Source of the DNA: Peptoniphilus_A genitalis
GTDB lineage: Bacteria > Bacillota > Clostridia > Tissierellales > Peptoniphilaceae
Reading direction: 5' to 3' (one strand)
Assembly: GCF_949769225.1 (NCBI RefSeq)
Contig: NZ_CATKPB010000003.1
Length of the DNA stretch: 64,000 nt
This document shows positions 9,769 through 17,300 of the stretch, in pieces. How positions within the stretch are numbered: the first letter of the stretch is position 1; every line of letters begins with the position of its first letter. The notes beneath the pieces were generated by a model. The model had not been told where the DNA came from, did not search any database, and was given only the letters and a program-made list of their open reading frames with translations. The position numbers and the translations under genes were made by a program.

Positions 9769-12094
9769 TCCCCCTATTTATATGTCCCTTTGTAACCGCT
9801 TGGTACTTGTCTTCTAGTTTTTCTTTCAATTTGTAAAAGTCTGCTTCCCTATAGTCCTTGTACAAGTCTATGACTTGGTCAGTAAATTCATCTGCCAATA
9901 AGACAAGGCTGATTTTATTTTCTTTAAGCTTGTTCACATAACCATCTAATAAAATTGGATATGAGTTAAAGATTTCTGTAAAAGTGTTTTGCCTCAAGAC
10001 TTCAAAGTCTACTGACTTTTCATCTCTCAAAAGGTAGTTCTTAAACTTGCAGCTTGGACAGTTTCTCTCGTCCTTACAATTTTTTTCAATGGAATAAGGA
10101 CAGTGCTTCATTGTCATAACTGGGACCCTGCCATAAGAAATCACATTGACTTCCATGTCCTGTCCCTTAATTATACTTTGAATTTGTCCACTATTCATCT
10201 CTGGAGAGAGATTAGCCGACTTAAATCCAAGCTTGTTAAAGAAGTCTAATGAATTTTTATTGAAAATATTTAGTCCAATATCTGCGTTGAGTTCAAGTCC
10301 ATCATCTTTAAAGATATAGTATTCTGAAAGATTATTTATCCAAAGTCCTATTACATTTTTGTTTTTTAAAATGTAAGCTCTAAGCCTTTCAAGCTCATCA
10401 TAGGAATAAAACTTATCCAAATAAATTGTAATATTTTTATCTCCGTAAGACTTTTTAAATTTTTCTAAATCCTTAGCCCTAATAATTATTTCGTCGATTT
10501 TATTTAAGTCTGCTTTCTTAAGGTCTTCAAACTTGTTGAAGAAAACTTTTATAAGAGATTTTTCTGCTTTTATTTTGCTTTCGTGACCTTTTAAATTATT
10601 TTCAACTTGGACCCTATTAATGGATTCAGATAAAATTTTATCTTCTAAGATATTTAGTCCTTCTCTTCTCAGTTCATTGATTGCAGAAATTGGAAGAAAG
10701 GCATTGTCATCTAGGTCTAGATTTATATTTTCGACCTCAAAAATACTGTCTCCAGTTTTTGAAATATTTTCAAGAACTCTTTCTCTATCAAGACCAGCCT
10801 TCTTAGCTGGCTCAACTAACCTATCTGAAGTGTAAGATCCTTCAAGGTCACCTGACTTAAGATAAATTTCAGGCTTTTCTCCGATTTTAATTTTTAAGTT
10901 CACATCTACTTTTCTCTTGTAGTCATAGGAATCTATTTTCTCGTCAATTTTTTCGTAGAGTTTCTTTGAGTAGGTCCTGTTAATTTTTGAGTTTTCAAGA
11001 GGCCTTTTAAATAGTTCAACTTGATAAACTTGTCCAGCCTTGTAAGACTCTCTGGACTTCATGCCAAATCTTCCCTTGGAAGAATTAAACTCTAATCCAT
11101 CTCCCTCGTAGATATCTTGGTCAAAAATTATTTTCGCAGAATTCTTTCCTACCTCTAAGACTCTACCAATTTCTATTCCCCTGTTGTCGGGTCTGTTATA
11201 GGAAGTGAAGTTTCTACCAAAGTCTCCGTTAAAAAGTCCCTTAGTAAAACCTCTATTGAAAACTTGGACAGTATCTTCCCTGTCCTCTATTTTTAATTTT
11301 CCTTCAAGAGATTTTTTGTAGGAAGAAACAACTGTGTATACGTACTCAGGGTTCTTCATCCTTCCCTCGATTTTAAGAGAATAGGCGCCGGCATTTATAA
11401 TTTTTGCAACATCATCAAGAGTATTCAGATCCTTGGGAGAAAGATAGTAAAGCCTATTGGCTAACTTTTTACCATCGAAGTCCACAATCTCATAAGACCT
11501 TCTACAAGCTTGGGCACATTCGCCACGATTGCCCGACTTGCCCCCAATCATTGATGACATTAGACACTGGCCAGAGTAAGAAACGCAAAGAGCTCCATGA
11601 ATAAAGGTCTCTACATCTATTTCTAGCTCTTTAATTTTTTCAATTTCAAAAATAGGAGTTTCACGAGCAAGTACAACTCTTGAAAAACCCATTTCCTTTA
11701 AAAATTTTGCTCCGTAGTAATTGTTTACTGCCATTTGAGTAGATGCGTGGAGTTCAAAATCTGGGAAGTCCTCCCTAATTTTTGCTGCAATCCCAATGTC
11801 TTGGAGGATAAGAGCATCAACTCCAATATCGTAAAGCATCTTAACACTTTTCATTGCCCTCTTGACTTCGAAGTCTGCAATTAAAATGTTAAAGGTTACA
11901 TAAATTTCCACCCCTCTTAGGTGGGCATACTCTATGGCCTCTTCAAGTTCTTCCTTGTTGAAGTTCTTAGCCTTGGCCCTAGCTGAAAATTCATCATAAC
12001 CCAAATAAATGGCATTAGCACCTGCTGACACAGCAGCCTTAAGAGCTGCCATATCACCTGCAGGTGCTAACAATTCATATTTATTTCTCTTCAT
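9755..12094 (-). CDS. U32 family peptidase (RlhA/YrrO type, long form)
   Basis: About 779 residues. The N-terminal half is a U32 collagenase-like peptidase domain: it begins YELLAPAGD, contains LHASTQMAVNN and the family signature with FIHGALCVSYSGQC followed by CAQACRR. The C-terminal half matches the DUF3656 extension, with a CPYS...C...CPSC cysteine cluster near 655 suggesting an Fe-S site. Long U32 proteins of this type take part in tRNA or 23S rRNA hydroxylation in other bacteria. I chose the ATG at 12094 because it begins the conserved motif; the frame stays open 10 codons further up. It overlaps the zapA end by 14 bp. Confidence 0.9.
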   Translation of the reverse strand: MKRNKYELLAPAGDMAALKAAVSAGANAIYLGYDEFSARAKAKNFNKEELEEAIEYAHLRGVEIYVTFNILIADFEVKRAMKSVKMLYDIGVDALILQDIGIAAKIREDFPDFELHASTQMAVNNYYGAKFLKEMGFSRVVLARETPIFEIEKIKELEIDVETFIHGALCVSYSGQCLMSSMIGGKSGNRGECAQACRRSYEIVDFDGKKLANRLYYLSPKDLNTLDDVAKIINAGAYSLKIEGRMKNPEYVYTVVSSYKKSLEGKLKIEDREDTVQVFNRGFTKGLFNGDFGRNFTSYNRPDNRGIEIGRVLEVGKNSAKIIFDQDIYEGDGLEFNSSKGRFGMKSRESYKAGQVYQVELFKRPLENSKINRTYSKKLYEKIDEKIDSYDYKRKVDVNLKIKIGEKPEIYLKSGDLEGSYTSDRLVEPAKKAGLDRERVLENISKTGDSIFEVENINLDLDDNAFLPISAINELRREGLNILEDKILSESINRVQVENNLKGHESKIKAEKSLIKVFFNKFEDLKKADLNKIDEIIIRAKDLEKFKKSYGDKNITIYLDKFYSYDELERLRAYILKNKNVIGLWINNLSEYYIFKDDGLELNADIGLNIFNKNSLDFFNKLGFKSANLSPEMNSGQIQSIIKGQDMEVNVISYGRVPVMTMKHCPYSIEKNCKDERNCPSCKFKNYLLRDEKSVDFEVLRQNTFTEIFNSYPILLDGYVNKLKENKISLVLLADEFTDQVIDLYKDYREADFYKLKEKLEDKYQAVTKGHINRGIVSG

Positions 12095-12632
12095 AAATAT
12101 TTTCCAATTCTCTTGATAGATCAATTATCCTTCTCGATGCGGAGTTGTTTTTTTCTTCAAGATTAGAGATACTTCCTTCAAGCTTTTTGATTTCTTCTTT
12201 AGCTTCTGTTAGGGCCTGGTTCTTATCCATAAGGTCCCTATTTAGCTTCCTGTTTCTGTCCTCTAGGTCATTATTTTTCTCTTGAAGGTCCCTATAAGAC
12301 TTATTGGACTTTTTATTTTCTTCTTCAAAAATCAAAAGCTGCTTCTTTAAATCTTTAATTTCTTCCATCTTCTCCATGATTTCCTTTTTGTCATCGCTGG
12401 TACTTGCCAGGTCGTCCTTGTCAGACTTCATCTTTTCAAAGTCATCTAGGACATTAAGGGCACAAAGGACAAGAGTTTGTACTTGATTCAATTTGTAATT
12501 AGTTCTCGCAGTTTCCTTTATTTTTTCATCAAGGTCAGCTGCAAGATCCTTAATATACTTTTCGTTGTCATTACCCATGACATAAAACTTCATGCCATCG
12601 ATATTAACTTCGATTCTCTTCGCATGGGACAT
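12081..12632 (-). CDS. zapA: Cell division protein ZapA, with long coiled-coil tail
   Basis: A 183-residue protein whose first 90 residues match ZapA, the factor that bundles FtsZ at the division site: VNIDGMKFYVMGNDNEKY, then a helix with LNQVQTLVLCALNVLDD. The rest (about 95-180) is a continuous charged coiled coil. Classical ZapA proteins are about 85-110 residues, so the tail is an extension, common in clostridia-like relatives. AAGGAGG lies just upstream of the ATG; pheT ends 10 bp before. Confidence 0.88.
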   Translation of the reverse strand: MSHAKRIEVNIDGMKFYVMGNDNEKYIKDLAADLDEKIKETARTNYKLNQVQTLVLCALNVLDDFEKMKSDKDDLASTSDDKKEIMEKMEEIKDLKKQLLIFEEENKKSNKSYRDLQEKNNDLEDRNRKLNRDLMDKNQALTEAKEEIKKLEGSISNLEEKNNSASRRIIDLSRELENIYEEK

Positions 12633-12642
12633 AATAGCCTCC

Positions 12643-15018
12643 TTAGGATCTTAGTTTAGCTTTAATTTCACTTTCAATCTCAGCAACTACTTTTTCACAA
12701 ATTTCTGTAACTTCACTTTCTTCAAGAGTCCTGTCTGCCGCCCTAAATACTAGGGAGAAAGCAACAGATTTCTTTCCATCTTCTATATTTTCACCTTCAT
12801 AAATATCGAATACCTTAAAGGATTCTAGAAGGTCCTTGCCATATTTTTTCGCAATTTTTTCAAGGTCAACTGAGTCAACATCTCTATCCATTATAAAGGC
12901 AAAGTCCCTCTTCATTGTTGGGTACTTAGGAAGGTCCTTGTAAGTGTAATTGTCAATTGTATTTTCTACAACTTTATCAAAGTCTAGCTCTGCAACATAG
13001 GCCTTTTTCTTTAAGCCATAGTTTTCAAGAACCTTTGGATGCACTTCTCCAAAGACTCCAAGACTTTCTCCATTTAATAGGAATTCTGCAGACCTACCTG
13101 GGTGCAAGAAGCTTGCTTCTTTTCTCTTAACTTCTAGCTTATTAATGCCCAAGAACCAAAGAATTTTTTCTATTGATTCCTTTAGGTAGTAGAAGTCGCC
13201 TAGGTCATAGAAGCCCATAGTTAATTTTAATTTTTCACTCGGAAGTTCATCTTCTGTTGGGAAGAAGGTATTTCCGATTTCAAATCCACCAACATTTTCG
13301 TTGCCTCTTACATAGTTTTTAGCAAGGGCATCAATCATTGAAGGCACAAGAGTTGTCCTCATAACTGAATAATCTTCTCCCAGTGGATTTAAAATTCTTA
13401 TAATGTTTTTTTCATCTTCTTGGTAATTTGCCTTTTCATAGGAAGATGGACTCACAAAGGAGTAAGTCATAAATTCAGAATAACCAAGACCAGTTAAAAG
13501 ATTTTTAATCCTGTCTTCAACATTTCTAAATCTTGGTTTTCTACCAACTGTCAAAGTTCCCATAAGTTTTTTAGGTTCAATCTTGTCGTAACCATAAACT
13601 CTTGCAACTTCTTCAATTAAGTCTTCTTCTATGTCAAGATCAAGCCTTACACTTGGAATTTTTGCTAGAAGGTAGTCGCCTTTAATTTCAGTTTCAATTT
13701 CTAATCTATTTAAAATATTTGCAACTTCTTCAATTGTGAAGTCGACTCCAATTAGGTCAACTAACTTTTGGTGTCTAAGTTTAATTTCTTTTTCTTCCTT
13801 AGAGAAGTTTCCTACGTCTTTAGATCCATTAACAACTTCAGCAATTCCCATTTCTGATGCAAGTTGGCAAACTCTATCTACAGCAGTCTTTGCAAGATTA
13901 GGGTCAAGTCCCTTTTCAAATCTTGAAGATGCTTCACTTCTTAGGTTAAGTCTTCTTGAAGTCTTCCTAATATTTTCTTTATTGAAGTTTGCGCCTTCTA
14001 ATAAAACATTGACAGTTTTGTCAGTGATTTCTGAATCAAGTCCACCCATAATTCCTGCAAGACCAATGATTTCTTGGCCATCAGTAATTAAAATATCGTC
14101 AGACTCTAATTTTCTTGTTTCTCCATCAAGAGTAACTGTTTCTTCTCCATCTTTTGCCATCCTAACCACAATTTTTTTTGAGTGAAGACTGTCTAGGTCA
14201 AAAGCATGAAGTGGTTGACCATATTCAAGCATTACAAAGTTTGTAAGGTCAACAATATTTGAAATTGGTCTAACTCCAGCTTGCATTAGATAAGCTTGTA
14301 GCCAAAGTGGAGAAGGTCCAATCTTTATATTTTTAAGTATCTTTGAATAATATCTTGTGCAGTTTTCTGTATCTATTTCAATATCATCAAAATAATCAGA
14401 AAAATCATCAACTTGATTTTCAATTTTTCTTTCCTTGTGCTTAGCCTTTAAGTCAAAGGATGCAGCAGTTTCAACAGCCATTCCCATGATGCTTAGGCAG
14501 TCTGGTCTATTTGGTGTGATTTCAAGTTCAAGAATTTCATTGTCCATGAAAAGAGCTTCCATAGCAGATCCACCAATTTCAGTTCCTTCAGGGAAGATGA
14601 AAATTCCATCACGAGCTTCCTTAGGAATAACTGAAGTTTCATAACCAAGCTCTTCTAGGGAGCAAAGCATACCATTGGATTCAACTCCACGAAGCTTTCC
14701 CTTTTTAATTTTTGTGCCACCAGCCACAGTAGAACCGTGAAGGGCAACGGGAACAATAGCTCCCTCAAAAACATTTTTAGCGCCAGTAACTATTTGAAGG
14801 ACTTCATCACCAACATTTACAGAACAAATAACCAGCTTGTCTGCATCTGGGTGGTTTTCAATTTTTTCTATCCTTCCAACTACAATTTTATCTAAGCCTT
14901 CAGATGGAATAATAATGGATTCAACGTGAGAACCAGAATTAGAAAGTCCATCTGCAAGTTTTTTTACATCAAAATCGAAATCAACATAATCTTTAAGCCA
15001 TTTAATCGGTAATAACAT
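12643..15018 (-). CDS. pheT: Phenylalanyl-tRNA synthetase beta subunit
   Basis: Of 791 residues, the beta chain of the alpha2-beta2 enzyme that charges tRNA-Phe. It has the N-terminal EMAP/OB tRNA-binding domain (VGRIEKIENHPDADKLVICSV), the B3/B4 editing region (ISNIVDLTNFVMLEYGQPLHAFD), the B5 domain, a class II-like core and the C-terminal ferredoxin-fold anticodon-binding domain ending KLRS. Length is normal. It lies 10 bp after pheS, with AAGGAG before the ATG. Confidence 0.98.
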   Translation of the reverse strand: MLLPIKWLKDYVDFDFDVKKLADGLSNSGSHVESIIIPSEGLDKIVVGRIEKIENHPDADKLVICSVNVGDEVLQIVTGAKNVFEGAIVPVALHGSTVAGGTKIKKGKLRGVESNGMLCSLEELGYETSVIPKEARDGIFIFPEGTEIGGSAMEALFMDNEILELEITPNRPDCLSIMGMAVETAASFDLKAKHKERKIENQVDDFSDYFDDIEIDTENCTRYYSKILKNIKIGPSPLWLQAYLMQAGVRPISNIVDLTNFVMLEYGQPLHAFDLDSLHSKKIVVRMAKDGEETVTLDGETRKLESDDILITDGQEIIGLAGIMGGLDSEITDKTVNVLLEGANFNKENIRKTSRRLNLRSEASSRFEKGLDPNLAKTAVDRVCQLASEMGIAEVVNGSKDVGNFSKEEKEIKLRHQKLVDLIGVDFTIEEVANILNRLEIETEIKGDYLLAKIPSVRLDLDIEEDLIEEVARVYGYDKIEPKKLMGTLTVGRKPRFRNVEDRIKNLLTGLGYSEFMTYSFVSPSSYEKANYQEDEKNIIRILNPLGEDYSVMRTTLVPSMIDALAKNYVRGNENVGGFEIGNTFFPTEDELPSEKLKLTMGFYDLGDFYYLKESIEKILWFLGINKLEVKRKEASFLHPGRSAEFLLNGESLGVFGEVHPKVLENYGLKKKAYVAELDFDKVVENTIDNYTYKDLPKYPTMKRDFAFIMDRDVDSVDLEKIAKKYGKDLLESFKVFDIYEGENIEDGKKSVAFSLVFRAADRTLEESEVTEICEKVVAEIESEIKAKLRS

Positions 15019-15028
15019 TTATATCTCC

Positions 15029-16051
15029 TTAAAATTGTTCCAAGAACTTCTTGTTGTTTTCAAACATCATTCTAATATCTGTAATCTTGTACCTAACCAT
15101 TGCAATCCTGTCAATACCCATACCAAAGGCAAAGCCAGAATACTTTTCAGGATCAATGCCACAGTTCCTAAGAACATTTGGGTGAACCATGCCACATCCC
15201 AAAAGTTCCATAGACCAGCCAGTGTGATTACATGCACTACATCCCTTGCCGCCACAAGAAGTACAAGTCGTATCAACTTCAAGACTTGGCTCAGTAAATG
15301 GGAAGTAGTGAGGTCTAAACCTAGTCTTTACTTCTTCACCAAAGAAGGCCTTAACAAAATAATTTAAAGTGTCAATTAAGTTGGCAACAGAAATCTTTTC
15401 ATCAACAACAAGTCCCTCAAGTTGGTGGAACATTGGAGAGTGAGTTGCATCAACTTCGTCAGACCTAAAAACTCTACCAGAACATATCATGCGAATTGGA
15501 GCTCCATGTTCTTTCATTGCCCTAATTTGGACAGGAGATGTTTGCGACCTAAGAATTGTATTTTTATCAAAGTAAAAAGTATCAGACATATCCCTAGATG
15601 GGTGGTCCTTAGGAGCATTAAGAAGATCGAAGTTGTTTTCAACAGTTTCAATCTCTGGGCCGTCATAAACAGTAAAGCCCATGTGAGTGAATAAATCTTC
15701 AAGATCTTCAAGAGTCTTCTTTAGAGGATGTCTATGTCCTAAAACAATATCATCAGTCTTTAAAGTAACGTCGATCCTCTCGTCGTGAAGTTTCTTTTCC
15801 AAGATTTTTTCATTTAATTCAGCCTTCTTGTCCTCAAGAGCCTTCTCAATCTCTTCACGCACCTCGTTGACAAGAGCACCCATAACAGGTCTCTCTTCCT
15901 TAGAAAGATCCTTCATGCCTTTTAGGATTTGAGTAATCTCACCCTTCTTGCCTAAGTACTTAACTTTCAGTTCATCTATATCTTTAATTGTCTTAACTTC
16001 ATTTAAAAGTTGCATGGATTCATCTTTGATTCCAATTAATTTTTCTTTCAT
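15029..16051 (-). CDS. pheS: Phenylalanyl-tRNA synthetase alpha subunit
   Basis: The catalytic alpha chain (340 residues from the chosen start), a class II synthetase. It has the N-terminal coiled coil, motif 1 near GFTVYDGPEIE, motif 2 (RTxSSP-like: RSQTSPVQIRAM), and motif 3 GFAFGMGIDRIAM. The CTSCGGKGCSACNHTGW insertion is a cysteine-rich element found in some Firmicutes PheS. The ATG at 16051 is chosen because GGAGG stands 5 nt before it; an in-frame TTG four codons upstream has no ribosome site. First gene of the long operon. Confidence 0.98.
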   Translation of the reverse strand: MKEKLIGIKDESMQLLNEVKTIKDIDELKVKYLGKKGEITQILKGMKDLSKEERPVMGALVNEVREEIEKALEDKKAELNEKILEKKLHDERIDVTLKTDDIVLGHRHPLKKTLEDLEDLFTHMGFTVYDGPEIETVENNFDLLNAPKDHPSRDMSDTFYFDKNTILRSQTSPVQIRAMKEHGAPIRMICSGRVFRSDEVDATHSPMFHQLEGLVVDEKISVANLIDTLNYFVKAFFGEEVKTRFRPHYFPFTEPSLEVDTTCTSCGGKGCSACNHTGWSMELLGCGMVHPNVLRNCGIDPEKYSGFAFGMGIDRIAMVRYKITDIRMMFENNKKFLEQF

Positions 16052-16076
16052 GTTGACCTCCAATTCATAATATACA

Positions 16077-16082
16077 ATTATA
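16077..16082 (-). promoter_or_regulatory. -10 box of the probable pheST promoter
   Basis: Consensus TATAAT on the minus strand, about 25 bp before the pheS start; a TTTAAA 18 bp further upstream could be a weak -35. The leader would be about 20 nt, too short for a T-box riboswitch. Confidence 0.5.
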
Positions 16083-16174
16083 TCATAGTTACAAAAAATT
16101 TTTAAACAAATTCAAACAACTTCCCATTTTATCAATATGTAGAGTGATTATAATATAAATTTTAAAAATGGGCA

Positions 16175-16203
16175 TAAAAAAACTGACTGCTTGCGCAATC
16201 AGT
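16175..16203 (-). terminator. Terminator after tRNA-Trp
   Basis: Minus-strand 9-bp stem ACTGATTGC / GCAGTCAGT, with one G-U pair, around a GCAA loop, followed by seven T. It begins right after the CCA of the tRNA gene. Confidence 0.85.
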
Positions 16204-16206
16204 AAT

Positions 16207-16282
16207 TGGCAGGGGTAGCAGGACTCGAACCCACGGCACTTGGTTTTGGAGACCAATGTTCTACCAACTGAACTATACCCCT
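16207..16282 (-). tRNA. tRNA-Trp (anticodon CCA)
   Basis: A 76-nt tRNA with encoded CCA. The acceptor stem AGGGGTA pairs with TACCCCT, the D-arm contains AGTTCAGTTGGTAGA, the anticodon stem TTGGT/ACCAA encloses CTCCAAA with CCA as anticodon, and the T-arm has GGGTTCGAGTCC. It stands alone between its own promoter and terminator. Confidence 0.98.
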
Positions 16283-16295
16283 AAGATGCTTTTTT

Positions 16296-16324
16296 ATGAT
16301 AACAAAAATTTCATCATTTGTAAA
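16296..16324 (-). promoter_or_regulatory. tRNA-Trp promoter
   Basis: Minus-strand TTTACA (16319-16324), 17-bp spacer, TATCAT (16296-16301), ending 13 bp before the tRNA 5' end. Confidence 0.7.
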
Positions 16325-16420
16325 GTTTTTTATTTTTTAATTATATTCTTTTTTGATTTTTAACTATTTTATGTGTTATTTTGTTAATGTTTAGTTATTA
16401 AAAATACAAGGGACCTGTTT

Positions 16421-16663
16421 ATGAAAAAATTTGATAAATTATATAAATTTTTATATCTAATAAGTTTAATAATTATCTTTTTAAATAATCATAATTACCT
16501 TATTTTTAATAGAACAACAAAGATAATAATAAATGTAATTTCCATTATTTTCATGATACTTATTACATTATCTCTTGATACAGATGATTCTAAAACATTT
16601 AAAAAAATATCTACTTTCGTGCTAATAACTTTAATAATTTTAATAATTTTTTTTGGAAAATAG
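16421..16663 (+). CDS. Small hydrophobic membrane protein, unknown
   Basis: An 80-residue protein, one of the few plus-strand host genes. It is basic at the N-terminus (MKKFDKLYK) and has three hydrophobic stretches, about residues 10-24, 32-48 and 60-78, so probably three membrane passes. AAGGGA lies 8 nt before the ATG. It is isolated between the tRNA-Trp gene and a perfect 14-bp terminator hairpin, which supports a real transcript. No family recognised. Codon use is very AT-rich, more so than its neighbours. Confidence 0.55.
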   Translation: MKKFDKLYKFLYLISLIIIFLNNHNYLIFNRTTKIIINVISIIFMILITLSLDTDDSKTFKKISTFVLITLIILIIFFGK

Positions 16664-16667
16664 TTAA

Positions 16668-16708
16668 ATAGCTGTATTAGCTCACTTCTGCTAATACAGC
16701 TATTTTTT
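16668..16708 (+). terminator. Strong terminator between the small membrane gene and coaE
   Basis: A perfect 14-bp stem (ATAGCTGTATTAGC, 16668-16681, pairing with 16690-16703) with an 8-nt loop and a following T run on the plus strand. The minus strand has the same stem but a poorer T run, so it probably also serves coaE weakly. Confidence 0.88.
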
Positions 16709-17300
16709 ATAATCTTTTTAAGTTTTCTTCTACTTGTCTAAAGGTCTCTTTCAAACTTCCCGAGTTATCTATTATGACGTCTGCCATGATTTTTTTATCC
16801 TCAACAGAAATTTGAGAATTTATTTTTTCTAAGGCGTAGCCCCTGCTTATCTTGTCTCTCTTTATAAGTCTTGCAATTTGCTTTTCCCTACTTACATAAA
16901 CGAGCCAAACTTCATCAAATTCTAAGCCATATTTTTCATTTAGGTGCTGGGCTTCAAAGAGAAGTGGTATATCTACAAAGACCCTGCCCTTGGAATTTTT
17001 TATTTTTTCCAAGATTATCCTATAGATCTCTGGGTGCTCGATTTCATTTAAGACCTTCCTCTTGTCTTCATCCCTAAAGACAATTTCTCCAAGAGCCTCC
17101 CTGTCCAGCTTGTCGTCTTTATAGATGTCATCTCCAAAAGCTTTTTTTATTTTTTCCTTAACATCTTCAAGGTCCACAACCTCTCTTGCAATTAAATCTG
17201 CATCAATTACTTTTTCTCCTCTTTGCTTTAAATAATTTGACACCTGAGACTTGCCTGTTGAAATTGATCCAGTTAATCCAATGATTTTATTTTGATTCAT
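16707..17300 (-). CDS. coaE: Dephospho-CoA kinase
   Basis: Of 197 residues; catalyses the last step of coenzyme A synthesis, phosphorylating dephospho-CoA at the ribose 3' position. P-loop GLTGSISTGKS at 8-18, then VIDADLIAREV and the VDIPLLFEA segment. Normal length. It overlaps the polA 3' end by 14 bp, so is translationally coupled to polA. The earlier CoA enzyme CoaD is encoded about 6 kb away. Confidence 0.96.
   Translation of the reverse strand: MNQNKIIGLTGSISTGKSQVSNYLKQRGEKVIDADLIAREVVDLEDVKEKIKKAFGDDIYKDDKLDREALGEIVFRDEDKRKVLNEIEHPEIYRIILEKIKNSKGRVFVDIPLLFEAQHLNEKYGLEFDEVWLVYVSREKQIARLIKRDKISRGYALEKINSQISVEDKKIMADVIIDNSGSLKETFRQVEENLKRL

Noticed and set aside
13736..14185. A 149-codon plus-strand frame
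   Set aside because: Antisense shadow of pheT.
16064..16206. T-box riboswitch ahead of pheST
   Set aside because: The leader after the likely -10 box is about 20 nt; there is no room for a T-box structure.
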